Source: Photobacterium sanguinicancri
GTDB taxonomy: Bacteria > Pseudomonadota > Gammaproteobacteria > Enterobacterales > Vibrionaceae
Direction: 5' to 3'
NCBI RefSeq assembly: GCF_024346675.1
Contig: NZ_AP024850.1
Location: forward strand, 2,356,001-2,420,000
DNA length: 64,000 bases
Shown here: positions 55,070-64,000 of the stretch, in pieces
Layout: each line of letters begins with the position of its first letter
How positions within the stretch are numbered: the first letter of the stretch is position 1
Notes under the pieces: model-generated
The model's input: the letters and a program-made list of their open reading frames with translations, nothing else
The model's database searches: none
What the model was told of the DNA's origin: nothing
Translations under genes and position numbers: made by a program

Positions 55070-57174
55070 TTATTTTGCTTCCAAATAATTTGATTTTCAG
55101 GCAACTGCGCCACATCAACAGCACTAATCTTAGTTTGAGAACTCGCATTAATACTTTCTGCCACCCATTTTCGACGCATGGTCAATCGGGCGATAACAGA
55201 AAGTGCCCCGCCTAACATCATCAGAATTGCACCTACCCATAACCAACGAACAAAAGGTTTATATTGGATACGCACAGCATAATCCGTTGCATTAAGCTTT
55301 TCGCCCAATGTTATATAAACATCGCCATTCCACCACCAACGGATACCTGGCTCGCTCATGTTCATTGTGCGCACCGTATAATGACGACGCTGAGGTTGAA
55401 TGAAACCCATCGCTTTATTTTTTGCAAAATGATCTAACTTAGTAAGCTGAATATTGGCTTGCTCCGCAGTGTAGTTCGGCCCTATCAGTAATTCAGTATC
55501 TAAATAATCAAATTGGAAATCGTTCAGTATCGCTGTATCACCAGGTCCCATTTTTCGGCTGATTTCATGAGAGTAATTGCTGACTAAAGTGGCACCTATC
55601 ACGGTCACAGCCACCCCAACATGAGCAATAAGCATCGCGAGTTGACGCAAACGAGGGCGGGCTTGTGTATACATAGGATCATGACCCGGCTTACACTCGG
55701 TATTGCTTTCAGTCTCTATCCGTTTATTGTGCTGACTTTTTTGATAAGAAGGCAGCAGTATCAAAGACTGCAAAGCGGTAAGAATAATCCATAAGGCACA
55801 AATTAACGCCCCACACACGACTAAGTTCACACCACGCTCAAACAGCACCGAAAGTACCACACCACCAATAATAGAAGCTGATAAAGGCGCCAGTAAACGG
55901 GTGATCAAGAAGTCTTCTGCACTGGCGCGTAGTCGAACTAATACCCCCAGGCCCATCACAAAAAACGTCACCATACTGAGCGGCACAAACATGCTATTAA
56001 AATAAGGAGCACCTACAGAGATGCTCCCTAAGCCAAAGGCTTGAAAGATCATCGGGTAAAAAGTCCCGAGCAAGACAGTCAAGGTTGCAACAGCCAATAA
56101 GCTATTACCTACTAAAAATGCAGCTTCACGTGATAACAGCTCAAAGTTCATCGCTTGGAGGTAACGCTCACAGCGCAAGGCATACAAAGTCAGCGCTGCA
56201 ATTAACATTACCGCCAGAATCATCAACAACACTAAGCCACGTGTAGGATCAACCGCAAAAGCATGCACTGAGGTCAGAACACCCGATCGGACAATGAAAG
56301 TGCCTAATAAACTAAGAGAAAACGTGAAAATCGACAGTAATAAACTCCAACCAACCAAAGAACGTCGTTGCGCGGTCACAATCAATGAATGCAATAACGC
56401 AGTCCCTGTAAGCCATGGGAGTAACGATGCATTTTCAACTGGGTCCCAAAACCACCAGCCGCCCCAGCCTAGTTCGTAATATGCCCACCAAGATCCTAAA
56501 GCAATACCTCCTGTCAGAAAGACCCAAGCGGATAATGTCCAGCTACGACTGAGCTGGGCCCATTGCCACTGTGGTTTCTCAAAGGTAAGTGCCGCGACTG
56601 CAAAAGCAAAGCTGACAGCAAAGCCGACATAGCCTAGGTACAACATGGGCGGATGAAAGATTAACCCAACATCTTGCAACATTGGGTTTAAATCTCGTCC
56701 TTCCAACGGCACAGGAAATAGTCGCTCAAAAGGGTTCGAAGTGAGTAACGTGAATAAAGTTAACGTCGCCACTAATGCAGCAAGAATAGCGAGAACTCGC
56801 GTAATAAAAATATGTTGGGCAGGCTTATTATGGTAGCAAGCAGCGACTAACGCAGCCCAGCCACTGAGTGAAAATACCCAGAAAAGAAAAGAGCCTTCAT
56901 GGCCGCCCCACACCGCTGCGACTTTAAAGAAAATGGGTAATTGTGTATTAGAGTGATGCGCGATGTACGCAACCGAGAAATCATCCGTCGCAAAACCTAC
57001 CGCCAGCAAAACGATAGATGCCAAGATAGAGCCAAAAGCGCCATAACTTAATGGCCACACATAGCGAGTAAGGTATGGCGCTTTCATTTTCACGGCAACA
57101 ACTGGCATCAACGCCGCCAGTAACGCGAAAGAAAAACCGAGAATTAACGAAAAGTGTCCAATTTCAGCCAGCAT
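55066..57174 (-). CDS. nrfE: heme lyase NrfE (CcmF family)
   Basis: 702 residues from MLAEIGHFSL, the family's usual start; a TTG at 57234 would add 20 hydrophobic residues and lacks a ribosome site. Many membrane helices and the WWD heme-handling motif (GWGGWWFWDPVENASLLPWL). It is longer than E. coli NrfE (about 550) and closer to CcmF. With NrfF and the thioredoxin-like protein it attaches heme to NrfA. Confidence 0.92.
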   Translation of the reverse strand: MLAEIGHFSLILGFSFALLAALMPVVAVKMKAPYLTRYVWPLSYGAFGSILASIVLLAVGFATDDFSVAYIAHHSNTQLPIFFKVAAVWGGHEGSFLFWVFSLSGWAALVAACYHNKPAQHIFITRVLAILAALVATLTLFTLLTSNPFERLFPVPLEGRDLNPMLQDVGLIFHPPMLYLGYVGFAVSFAFAVAALTFEKPQWQWAQLSRSWTLSAWVFLTGGIALGSWWAYYELGWGGWWFWDPVENASLLPWLTGTALLHSLIVTAQRRSLVGWSLLLSIFTFSLSLLGTFIVRSGVLTSVHAFAVDPTRGLVLLMILAVMLIAALTLYALRCERYLQAMNFELLSREAAFLVGNSLLAVATLTVLLGTFYPMIFQAFGLGSISVGAPYFNSMFVPLSMVTFFVMGLGVLVRLRASAEDFLITRLLAPLSASIIGGVVLSVLFERGVNLVVCGALICALWIILTALQSLILLPSYQKSQHNKRIETESNTECKPGHDPMYTQARPRLRQLAMLIAHVGVAVTVIGATLVSNYSHEISRKMGPGDTAILNDFQFDYLDTELLIGPNYTAEQANIQLTKLDHFAKNKAMGFIQPQRRHYTVRTMNMSEPGIRWWWNGDVYITLGEKLNATDYAVRIQYKPFVRWLWVGAILMMLGGALSVIARLTMRRKWVAESINASSQTKISAVDVAQLPENQIIWKQNK

Positions 57175-57292
57175 AAAGTGTCCATATTGTTCTAAAACAA
57201 ACAACAGCACTAAAACGATTAACAACGTTATCAACCAGAATTAGCACTGCTGTTTTTATCTTACTGATGCCATTTATTACTAACAATACATG

Positions 57293-58252
57293 CTAAGCAA
57301 TGGTCATTTGTCCGGCATAAAGCACAAACGTACGCAACATTAATACGCCTAGTAAACTCAACGTTGTCACTAGCATAATAAAAGCTTTATTGTGTTTCAC
57401 CCCTGAAGGGCTCACCGCATTTAACCCCAATGGTAATAGCATTCCTGCGCCGATCACACCATACCAGAACCATGACGCCCAAAAACCACCGCCAATCGCT
57501 GCTATCGCGGCCGCCTCTTTCTGACCACCACCGAAGTAAAGACCACTGAAAAATGCAAACAGAACAAACAACTCAAATACCACAACAGGGCGTTCAAACT
57601 TATGTACCCATTTCACACTAGGGCTAGCCACCGACTCTTTAAAGAACACCACACCAAACATCAAACACGCGGCTGCGCCAGATGACAGGCTTGAGAACAA
57701 GAAAAGTATCGGCAATACCGGATTATTCAGTAATGGGAAGGTCTTTAGTGCTGACAATAAGAAGCCAGTGTATGCCGCAAGCATCACCGCTAAGAAGCCA
57801 AGAAATAGTTCAATCGCGTTTTCATAACGCGTGACATATTGCATGACTTTGCCAACGATCGGTAAGCGCCCATTAAGAAGTTTCAGCAAATCATCTTTGT
57901 AGATAGTGGCAATCCAAGCAAACAAAACCACCATATACACTTGGAATAAGATCACCCCCATCGACATCACTGATGTTGGGTTATAAAAGATCATGATTTT
58001 CCAGAATGACCAAGGTTTGGTTAAGTGGAAAACTAAAATCAATAACCCCACAATAATGCCAAATGGCGCTAAAATTGCGGTTGCTTTAATGATGCCATTC
58101 GTCGATGGGTGTCCCTGAATTACCTTACGTTTTAGATAAATAGAGATCATGACGGCACCGGCTGACATACCTGCTAAAAACAGGTAAATAGCAATGATCC
58201 AGTCCCATACTAACGAATCAAAATAGAAGGCTTCTGCAAAGGCTGTACTCAT
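57293..58252 (-). CDS. nrfD: nitrite reductase quinol-oxidising membrane subunit NrfD
   Basis: 319 residues, eight to nine membrane helices, PSR-type. Start overlaps nrfC (ATGA). It takes electrons from menaquinol and passes them to NrfC, then NrfB, then NrfA. FLAGMSAGAVMISIYL near the N terminus and FYNPTSVMSMGVILF are family features. Confidence 0.93.
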   Translation of the reverse strand: MSTAFAEAFYFDSLVWDWIIAIYLFLAGMSAGAVMISIYLKRKVIQGHPSTNGIIKATAILAPFGIIVGLLILVFHLTKPWSFWKIMIFYNPTSVMSMGVILFQVYMVVLFAWIATIYKDDLLKLLNGRLPIVGKVMQYVTRYENAIELFLGFLAVMLAAYTGFLLSALKTFPLLNNPVLPILFLFSSLSSGAAACLMFGVVFFKESVASPSVKWVHKFERPVVVFELFVLFAFFSGLYFGGGQKEAAAIAAIGGGFWASWFWYGVIGAGMLLPLGLNAVSPSGVKHNKAFIMLVTTLSLLGVLMLRTFVLYAGQMTIA

Positions 58253-58938
58253 CCTTTTATCTCCCCTTTTTGATGCGGCACTTTATACAACTGCGGTTTA
58301 GTACCGAGTTCTACTTTGTCGCGATAGACAGTTTTTTGCGTGATGAGCTGTGAAACTTCACTTTGAGGATCATTCAAATCACCAAATGTCAGTGCCTTAG
58401 TAGGGCAAGACTCGACACAGGCGGGTTGTTTACCTTCAGCAAGGTTTGTTTTACGGCAAAAGTCACACTTATCAGCAGATTTTGTTTCAGGGTGGAAGAA
58501 ACGAACTTGGTAGGGACAAGCGGCAAGGCAATAGCCACAGCCGACACACTTAAACGCATCGACATCTACTATGCCCGTTTCTGGGTCTTTAAACGCCGCA
58601 CCTGTTGGGCACACATACACACAAGGTGCATTTTCACAGTGCTGGCAAGAAACACGGGTAAACTTGTAATCTATATTGGGATACTCGCCCTGTGGTTCAC
58701 TTCGCACAATTTCTAATCGCGACACACCTTCAGGGACTTTATTGACCTCTCGGCATGCTTCTGTACAGGCAGTACAGCCAATACAGAGCGTTTCATCATG
58801 CACCATACCATAGCGTTTATCGCCATCTTCCATGGTTGCCGCAAGTGTTTTGCGGCTCATTACTGCTTGTCCTGCCACGCCCGTTGTAAAAATAACGGCA
58901 CCTGCGCCAGCAAGGAAATTACGTCTTGAACACGTCAT
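58249..58938 (-). CDS. nrfC: iron-sulfur protein NrfC
   Basis: 229 residues. Twin-arginine signal CSRRNFLAG, then four [4Fe-4S] motifs: CIGCTACTEACREV, CQHCENAPCVYVCP, CVGCGYCLAACPYQ, and CDFCRK...CVESCPT. Exported folded, it joins NrfD on the periplasmic side. AGGAGAAG precedes the ATG. Confidence 0.95.
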   Translation of the reverse strand: MTCSRRNFLAGAGAVIFTTGVAGQAVMSRKTLAATMEDGDKRYGMVHDETLCIGCTACTEACREVNKVPEGVSRLEIVRSEPQGEYPNIDYKFTRVSCQHCENAPCVYVCPTGAAFKDPETGIVDVDAFKCVGCGYCLAACPYQVRFFHPETKSADKCDFCRKTNLAEGKQPACVESCPTKALTFGDLNDPQSEVSQLITQKTVYRDKVELGTKPQLYKVPHQKGEIKG

Positions 58939-58947
58939 AGTCTTCTC

Positions 58948-59562
58948 CTATTTGGCTGCTTTAGCTTTCGTTTGATCGGCATGACAATCAACACACATCT
59001 TAATCTTGGAAGATTGAGTGATACCTTTCATTGGATCAGCCGTCGGATGGACGTTATGGCAAGACGCACATGATAAGTCGAGCGCATGTACATCATGCGT
59101 CCAATTCACTTCACGAAGATCGTCTGGCTCATGGCAATTGGTACAGGTCTCATTTTGCTTTTTGATCCATAGCGGATCGGCTGCAACTTTTTGTGTACCA
59201 GCAATAGATTGAGATGGCGCGAATTTAGTCACTTGCGCAGCGCCATCACGGTGGTTTTCACCCACGTTACTGTGACAGTCTACACAACCCACTTCACGAC
59301 CTGTTTGCGCATGAATTGCATTAGCATGAGCACCAAGCAATGCATCTTTAGTGTCTTTATGACACTGCGTACAAGCGTAATCGCGATCCCTTATGAATGT
59401 TACTACATGCTGTTTCGCAGAATCAGAAGCAAGATGAGGAACGTTAGCTGTTGTGGCATCTTGTTGTTCTGAGTCGGCGGCAACATTGAGGGAGAAGCCT
59501 GCAATACCAATCACAACTAATAACGTTGTAAATGCACTGACGGCCATTTTATAAATACCCAT
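58948..59562 (-). CDS. nrfB: pentaheme cytochrome NrfB
   Basis: 204 residues, signal peptide, and five CXXCH sites (CTQCH, CVDCH, CTNCH, CASCH, CVDCH), the number in E. coli NrfB. Periplasmic electron carrier between NrfCD and NrfA. AAGGTGA lies before the ATG. First gene of the minus-strand nrf operon, nine bases before nrfC. Confidence 0.95.
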   Translation of the reverse strand: MGIYKMAVSAFTTLLVVIGIAGFSLNVAADSEQQDATTANVPHLASDSAKQHVVTFIRDRDYACTQCHKDTKDALLGAHANAIHAQTGREVGCVDCHSNVGENHRDGAAQVTKFAPSQSIAGTQKVAADPLWIKKQNETCTNCHEPDDLREVNWTHDVHALDLSCASCHNVHPTADPMKGITQSSKIKMCVDCHADQTKAKAAK

Positions 59563-59815
59563 TGTTCACCTTTTATATTCCATTTTTGTTTGCTAGTTAC
59601 AAACAATCGGTGCTTTCAGTTACTTATTATTTAACTGGCTGAAAAATACGCTCATATATGAATAAGCACATAAATCAAAGTCCAATGGAATCCATTCTCA
59701 TTTACAACAAACATTAGCCACAACGCTTAACAATGCCATTTAACTATAAAACAGAAATTAAAAACTTGATCTGTATTTTAAATAGCCATTAAGTAGCATT
59801 GGGAATGAACTTTTA

Positions 59816-59829
59816 ATGATTAAGATCAA
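59816..59829. promoter_or_regulatory. FNR-like site
   Basis: ATGAT-TAAG-ATCAA matches TTGAT-N4-ATCAA at 9 of 10 positions. Far from both starts (about 254 bases to nrfB). Confidence 0.5.
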
Positions 59830-59909
59830 ACCAAAAAAATACGCTAATTATATGAATTAGAAAGAAATATAAAACAAATTCAACGCTAAGTTATCGCCAG
59901 ACAGGTAAA

Positions 59910-59925
59910 TACCCCTTTAGGGTTA
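59910..59925. promoter_or_regulatory. NarP/NarL-like 7-2-7 site
   Basis: TACCCCT-TT-AGGGTTA: the left heptamer fits TACYYMT fully, the right one fails at one base. This 7-2-7 layout is that used by NarP and NarL at nrf in E. coli. Confidence 0.5.
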
Positions 59926-59970
59926 AAAGTAGGTATTTACTGGTGAGTTCACACAGATGAAATTACATAA

Positions 59971-59984
59971 TTGATCCAAAACAA
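59971..59984 (+). promoter_or_regulatory. FNR-like site upstream of nrfA
   Basis: TTGAT-CCAA-AACAA matches 9 of 10. TAATAA at 60000-60005 could be the -10, placing FNR near the usual activating position. NarP-like site 60 bases further up. Confidence 0.6.
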
Positions 59985-60114
59985 GTCGCTATTAACTTTT
60001 AATAACAACTTTACATTTTTTGTTATTATTCTTTTTGGAACTCCAACTTTATTTGCATATTAGCCGCACTCACAACGCTTGGCTCTTTTTACAATAAAAT
60101 CTGGAGTAATAACC

Positions 60115-61545
60115 GTGAGTAAAAAATGGACGCTAAATAGTGCCGTTACGGCAATCATATTGTCAGCGTTTTGCTTTACAGGGAGTGCGCTGGCTTCCAC
60201 TGAAACCGAACAAAAACAACAAATAGAACCACGAAATCACGTATTTGCAGAAGCTCATGCCGAACAGTATAAAAGCTGGGAAGCAACCAAAAACAGTGAA
60301 GATATCACTGATGCCCTACAAGAAGACCCTAAAATGGTCATTCTTTGGGCGGGTTATGGCTTTGCAAAAGACTACAACAAAGCACGTGGCCACTATTATG
60401 CTGTAACTGATGTTCGCGAAACCCTACGTACAGGCGGACCAAAAGACGAAAATTCTGGCCCAATGCCAATGGCTTGCTGGAGCTGTAAAAGCCCAGACGT
60501 CGCACGCGTTATCGACGATCGTGGCGAAGATGGCTACTTTGCAGGTAAATGGGCTCGCTTAGGCAGTGAAATCAACAACTCAATCGGTTGTTCTGATTGT
60601 CACGACACCAGTAGTGAAGATTTCGCACAAGGCAAACCTGCTCTTAAACTTTCTCGCCCTTATGCTGAACGCGCTATGGAAACCATCGGCATGAAGTTTG
60701 AGGATCAATCACGTTTTGATCAGCAAGCTCAAACCTGTGGTCAGTGTCATGTGGAGTACTACTTCACAGGGCCAAACAAAAGTGTGAAATTCCCATGGGA
60801 TAAAGGCACTACAGTTGATGAAATGGAAGTGTACTACGACGAAATCGACTTTAAAGATTGGACACATGCCGTTTCTAAAGCTCCGATGCTAAAAGCACAG
60901 CACCCAGGCTATGAAACATGGCGTGAAGGCATTCACGGCAAAAACAACGTTGCATGTGTAGATTGCCATATGCCAAAAGTACAAAACGAAGACGGTAAAG
61001 TGTATACCGACCATAAAATTGGTAATCCATTTGATCGCTTTGAAGACACTTGTGCACAATGTCATACCCAGACCAAAGAAAAACTGCAAGGCATTGTTTC
61101 TACGCGTAAAGCTAGTGTGGTTGAGCTTAAGCTAACGGCTGAAAAACAAATAGTAGCAGCACACTTTGAAGCGAAAGCGGCGTGGGATGCTGGTGCAACA
61201 GAGCAAGAAATGGCCCCTATCCTACGTGATATTCGCCACGCTCAATGGCGCTGGGATTACGCAATCGCATCTCACGGGGTACACATGCACGCACCAGAAG
61301 TCGCGTTACGTATCTTAGGTACTGCGATTGACCGTGCAACTGATGCCCGTACCAAGGTTGTTCGTTTACTTGCGACCAAAGGTATTACGGCAGAAATCCA
61401 GATCCCTGACATCTCGACTAAAGAGAAGGCACAACAAGTGCTAGGTATGGATATGGATGGCATGAATGCAGAGAAAGAAGCGTTCTTAAAAACCGTTGCT
61501 CCAGAGTGGGACAAACAAGCAGAAGCACGTGAAGCTAATTACTAG
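60115..61545 (+). CDS. nrfA: cytochrome c552 nitrite reductase (ammonia-forming)
   Basis: 476 residues (E. coli 478). The start is GTG with GGAG eight or nine bases upstream; a frame from 60079 has none. Signal peptide ends near ALAS. Catalytic heme site CWSCK at 121-125 with the unusual Lys ligand, plus four CXXCH sites (CSDCH, CGQCH, CVDCH, CAQCH). Conserved [11 protein letters not shown] near the C terminus supplies a distal His. It reduces nitrite to ammonium with six electrons in the periplasm. Divergent from nrfBCDEF. Confidence 0.97.
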   Translation: MSKKWTLNSAVTAIILSAFCFTGSALASTETEQKQQIEPRNHVFAEAHAEQYKSWEATKNSEDITDALQEDPKMVILWAGYGFAKDYNKARGHYYAVTDVRETLRTGGPKDENSGPMPMACWSCKSPDVARVIDDRGEDGYFAGKWARLGSEINNSIGCSDCHDTSSEDFAQGKPALKLSRPYAERAMETIGMKFEDQSRFDQQAQTCGQCHVEYYFTGPNKSVKFPWDKGTTVDEMEVYYDEIDFKDWTHAVSKAPMLKAQHPGYETWREGIHGKNNVACVDCHMPKVQNEDGKVYTDHKIGNPFDRFEDTCAQCHTQTKEKLQGIVSTRKASVVELKLTAEKQIVAAHFEAKAAWDAGATEQEMAPILRDIRHAQWRWDYAIASHGVHMHAPEVALRILGTAIDRATDARTKVVRLLATKGITAEIQIPDISTKEKAQQVLGMDMDGMNAEKEAFLKTVAPEWDKQAEAREANY

Positions 61546-61584
61546 TTTGTGTAGCTAACGAATTCCAACCAAGCAGTAACCATT

Positions 61585-61616
61585 AAAAATCGGCACTCTA
61601 ACGTGCCGATTTTTTT
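61585..61616 (+). terminator. terminator of nrfA
   Basis: AAAATCGGCAC, loop tctaac, GTGCCGATTTTTTT. Eight strong pairs plus A/T flanks. Confidence 0.9.
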
Positions 61617-61741
61617 ATCCATGACTTATCAATAATGGCATTAACTTGCACTTTCTCCTCCCCTATACAACAATTAACTCAATTGCATAACAACTATTAG
61701 ATGTTCACTTAGTTGCTATCTTGTTTCAGGGAGAGAACATT

Positions 61742-62383
61742 ATGGTGCGATCCACACTATTACGTATAACCGTGACTTTCTTACTCGCTCTTTTCTCGAT
61801 TACTAGTCAAGCGAATTTAATCACCAACGGTGGTTTTGAAGACATAGATGTACCTAATAATAGCTGGCGTTTTTATTCGCAAGGTACACCAAATCTTGCG
61901 TGGCAAGGGTCTAATGTCGAAATATGGGACTCATTATTTGGTTTCGAAGCGTCTGAAGGCGAACAATACGCAGAGCTGAATGCTCACCCGAATCAAGGCA
62001 TATTTTCAATCAATCAAACCTTCAATACCGTCACCGGTGGGATCTACAACTTATCGTTTGATTACTCTGCACGACGCAACAATCGTAATGAACAATTTGA
62101 AGTTAGCGCTGGGGATTTTACTCAGATTTTGTCTAGCAACGTTCGCTTTAATTGGAATGATTTTGCCACTGAGTTTACAGCATTAAACAACTCAACGACC
62201 CTTACGTTTACCTCTTTGAACAGAGGCACATTGGGGAATTTATTGGATAATGTCGTGGTAACGACTTCTCGGTTACCCATTCCAGAACCCGATTTAATCT
62301 TTCCGCTGATTTTGCTTATTGCCTTTGCCCTATTTCGTTATCAATACCATAGAGCGCGTAAATCACACCGTTTTAACCGCTGA
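61742..62383 (+). CDS. DUF642-like exported protein with PEP-CTERM-like tail
   Basis: 213 residues from the ATG at 61742 with AGGGAGAG upstream. Signal peptide ends near SQA. The body resembles DUF642/galactose-binding beta sandwiches (NLITNGGFEDIDVPNNSWRF...GEQYAELNAHPNQGIFSINQTF...YNLSFDYSAR). The C terminus has IPEPD, then a hydrophobic helix LIFPLILLIAFALF, then RYQYHRARK: the layout of a PEP-CTERM signal, which exosortase systems cut. No exosortase gene is in the window. The domain could bind a polysaccharide. Confidence 0.75.
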   Translation: MVRSTLLRITVTFLLALFSITSQANLITNGGFEDIDVPNNSWRFYSQGTPNLAWQGSNVEIWDSLFGFEASEGEQYAELNAHPNQGIFSINQTFNTVTGGIYNLSFDYSARRNNRNEQFEVSAGDFTQILSSNVRFNWNDFATEFTALNNSTTLTFTSLNRGTLGNLLDNVVVTTSRLPIPEPDLIFPLILLIAFALFRYQYHRARKSHRFNR

Positions 62384-62406
62384 TATAAATCATCATTGCC
62401 CAATCG

Positions 62407-62441
62407 AAAAAAAACGCCTGTCATAAACACAGGCGTTTTTT
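62407..62441. terminator. bidirectional terminator
   Basis: AAAAACGCCTGT, loop cataaac, ACAGGCGTTTTTT, A- and T-runs on both sides. Ends the DUF642-like gene and possibly nrfG. Confidence 0.85.
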
Positions 62442-62529
62442 ATAATCAAAATTAGAACAAACGCATAAAAATAGAGGCTTGATGCCGACTTCTCGTGAGC
62501 CTCTAGCATGCCTTTAGATAATAGAGAAA

Positions 62530-63219
62530 CTACATCATTTTCTTAGCGCGATTAATGGCAGTAATTAAAGCCACGCGATCAGCATCTGGATGCTCACTAT
62601 CAAGAATTTGTACCCAAGTATCTATCGCTTTTTGGTAACGCGCGGACATAAAATATTCAGAACCAAGTAAGGTTAATGCTGGAAAATTATTAGTGTCTAA
62701 TACTAATGCACGATCTAATAGCTGTTGAATATCTGCCGTAATTCGCTGGCCATTTTTGTAATACAAAGCTGTCGCCAATGCTGAATAGATATTGGCTTGA
62801 GGATCAATACTCAAACGTCTGGCATAATCAAATGAAATTACCGCTTCCTCAAAAGCATTGGTATACATATACGCATTGCCTAATGCATACCATAGTTCGC
62901 CGTCTTGTTTATCTTCAATGATTTTTGCTTGAATCGCTTTAATTCGCTGTTGATTCACTTCGTCAGTCGACAACCCCGAAAATTCATCAATTGGGTGGAC
63001 TAAGGTGTTGGCTTTATAAGTAAAGTTAGGAGTCCCCAAAAAGGCATAGCCAACCATAGATACAGAGGCGAGACACAAACAAATGAGTATTGGCACTTTT
63101 CGCGATTCTGATGAGTGATTACGCACATGCCACCCGATAATAATAGCGGCAATGACTATCACGACAGTAATGATCGTGGCCCATATTTCTAGTCCAATAC
63201 TACTTCCTTGTTCCAACAT
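62530..63219 (-). CDS. nrfG: NrfG-like TPR cytochrome maturation protein
   Basis: 229 residues from the ATG at 63219, preceded by AGGTG; an upstream start at 63267 lacks one. Two membrane helices near the N terminus (IWATIITVVIVIAAIIIGW; VPILICLCLASVSMVGYAFL), as in CcmI, then TPR repeats (LWYALGNAYMYTNAFEEAVISFDYARRL). NrfG/CcmI presents the C terminus of apocytochrome to the heme lyase. It stands apart from nrfEF, on the far side of nrfA. Confidence 0.82.
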   Translation of the reverse strand: MLEQGSSIGLEIWATIITVVIVIAAIIIGWHVRNHSSESRKVPILICLCLASVSMVGYAFLGTPNFTYKANTLVHPIDEFSGLSTDEVNQQRIKAIQAKIIEDKQDGELWYALGNAYMYTNAFEEAVISFDYARRLSIDPQANIYSALATALYYKNGQRITADIQQLLDRALVLDTNNFPALTLLGSEYFMSARYQKAIDTWVQILDSEHPDADRVALITAINRAKKMM

Positions 63220-63301
63220 CTCGCACCTATTTTTAAAACTGTAAGTAAGGTATACCACAGGCATCATTTTACGGTGCTAATGTGGATCAACTCATAAAAA
63301 T

Positions 63302-63326
63302 AAAGGCAGCACTGAAGGCTACCTTT
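63302..63326 (-). terminator. hairpin behind the yiiM gene
   Basis: AAAGG(C)AGC, loop actgaag, GCT(A)CCTTT with one internal mismatch; T-rich on the minus strand. Confidence 0.45.
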
Positions 63327-63362
63327 GTGATGTTGATCAGATGCCTACCTACGGCGCTCTAG

Positions 63363-64000
63363 TTAAACACGCAACTCGCCAAACAACCGATAATCCCAGA
63401 CTTCGACTTCGCCAGTCACTAGACGTTTTTCGGCCGTATCACGCCATTTCTGAGTCAATTTGTCACTCGCTACAATTTTGGCTAAACCATCTGCATTCAA
63501 GGGATCATTGAAAAAATAATCAGCAACTTGCTTTACGGTTAACGCCGATTCATCACGGGATAATAAAACCAAATCATCATCTTGGCTTACATAACCCGTT
63601 TGAATAACACGGTACAACCAACCACAATAGCTAAGCTGTTGCATTTGCTCTGACATCCCTTCTGCGTTCCAACGAACATTCAGCTTATAGCATGGTGAAC
63701 GTGGCTGGCTCACTTCGATAATCGCTTCGCCCCACTGATAGCGATCGCCAATACAGACAGTATGTTCTTTCATACCCACGGTGCTGATATTCTCGCCCAT
63801 ACCCGGCGCTTGCCAACCACGATCAGGAAACTGACTTTGCCAGTAGGCATAGTGCTCTGCTGGGTACTGGTGAAGTGCTCGCTCGACACCACCATGATGC
63901 TTAGGATCTGCACACTCATCGCCTTGCAAACCAACTTCTGATAGGAAAATACGCGCTGTCGCTTGCTGCTTATCGAGCGCCGTCTCAAAACCAAAGGCGG
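63363..64000 (-). CDS. yiiM: MOSC-domain protein YiiM (5' end outside window)
   Basis: At least 212 codons; the frame is still open at base 64000 (reading AFGFETALDKQQATARIFLSEVG), so the N terminus lies outside the window. It matches YiiM: DPKHHGGVERALHQYPAEHYAYW, GENISTVGM, and SQPRSPCYKLN with the conserved Cys of the MOSC domain. YiiM takes part in molybdenum-cofactor-dependent reduction of N-hydroxylated compounds in E. coli. A YiiM 3-alpha tail follows (SLTVKQVADYFFNDPL...). Confidence 0.88.
   Translation of the reverse strand, partial: AFGFETALDKQQATARIFLSEVGLQGDECADPKHHGGVERALHQYPAEHYAYWQSQFPDRGWQAPGMGENISTVGMKEHTVCIGDRYQWGEAIIEVSQPRSPCYKLNVRWNAEGMSEQMQQLSYCGWLYRVIQTGYVSQDDDLVLLSRDESALTVKQVADYFFNDPLNADGLAKIVASDKLTQKWRDTAEKRLVTGEVEVWDYRLFGELRV

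Larger units (their letters stand above)
59563..60114. other. nrfB/nrfA divergent control region
   Basis: 552 bases without a gene, holding two FNR-like sites and a NarP-like site described separately, with AT-rich DNA between. Confidence 0.5.

Overview
The window reads as a chromosomal segment of a facultatively anaerobic marine gammaproteobacterium, most likely Vibrionaceae and perhaps Photobacterium. This rests on protein families and gene combinations I recognise (DUF4250, DUF2947, glpABC, dcuC, nrf, pxpABC beside a gamma-glutamylcyclotransferase) and moderate GC with AT-rich intergenic DNA. It is inference, not a database result. I see no prophage, CRISPR array, replication origin or rRNA. 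The one clear mobile element is a group II intron.

Layout, left to right. 1-6400: a Sel1-repeat lipoprotein cut by the window edge, an MscS-type channel, an HslJ/META lipoprotein and a CHASE-GGDEF diguanylate cyclase. 6500-10100: metE and metR, divergent, with recognisable MetJ and MetR operators between them. 10200-14100: a degenerate GGDEF protein, a DUF4250 protein, a membrane protein followed by a seven-copy 8-bp tandem repeat, and an active-looking GGDEF protein. 14300-18756: anaerobic glycerol-3-phosphate dehydrogenase operon glpABC with a GlpR-like operator. 18756-20644: a class C group II intron with an intact reverse transcriptase, wedged between the glpC stop codon and the terminator glpC shared with the convergent MFS gene. 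20700-24700: MFS exporter/LysR pair and dcuC. 25600-28200: ygiQ preceded by a long structured leader. 28200-32600: small proteins, yggN, a NYN-domain protein, a short CDF-like transporter divergent from a LysR regulator, and aqpZ. 32700-40300: ydiJ, a Nudix-PAP2 fusion, a GabD-like dehydrogenase and a pirin.

40600-45500 is a three-gene unit (TonB-dependent receptor, YfiR-like periplasmic protein, CHASE8-like/HAMP/PAS/GGDEF cyclase) that resembles YfiBNR with a TonB receptor at the outer membrane. 45500-51300 holds DUF2947, DUF3108 and Zn-ribbon proteins, a gamma-glutamylcyclotransferase with pxpABC (making and then hydrolysing 5-oxoproline), and a glycine-zipper protein. 51536-52118 is a tRNA operon (Cys, Gly, Leu, Gly) with a clear promoter and terminator. 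kdgK-eda follow (end of the Entner-Doudoroff/uronate route).

54000-63200 is the periplasmic nitrite-ammonification system: nrfB-nrfC-nrfD-nrfE-(ccmG-like)-nrfF on the minus strand, nrfA divergent, nrfG beyond it, with FNR-like and NarP-like sites between nrfB and nrfA. A DUF642-like protein with a PEP-CTERM-like tail lies between nrfA and nrfG, and a yiiM homologue is cut by the right edge. Two themes recur: anaerobic respiration (glpABC, dcuC, nrf) and c-di-GMP signalling (four GGDEF proteins, one of them degenerate).
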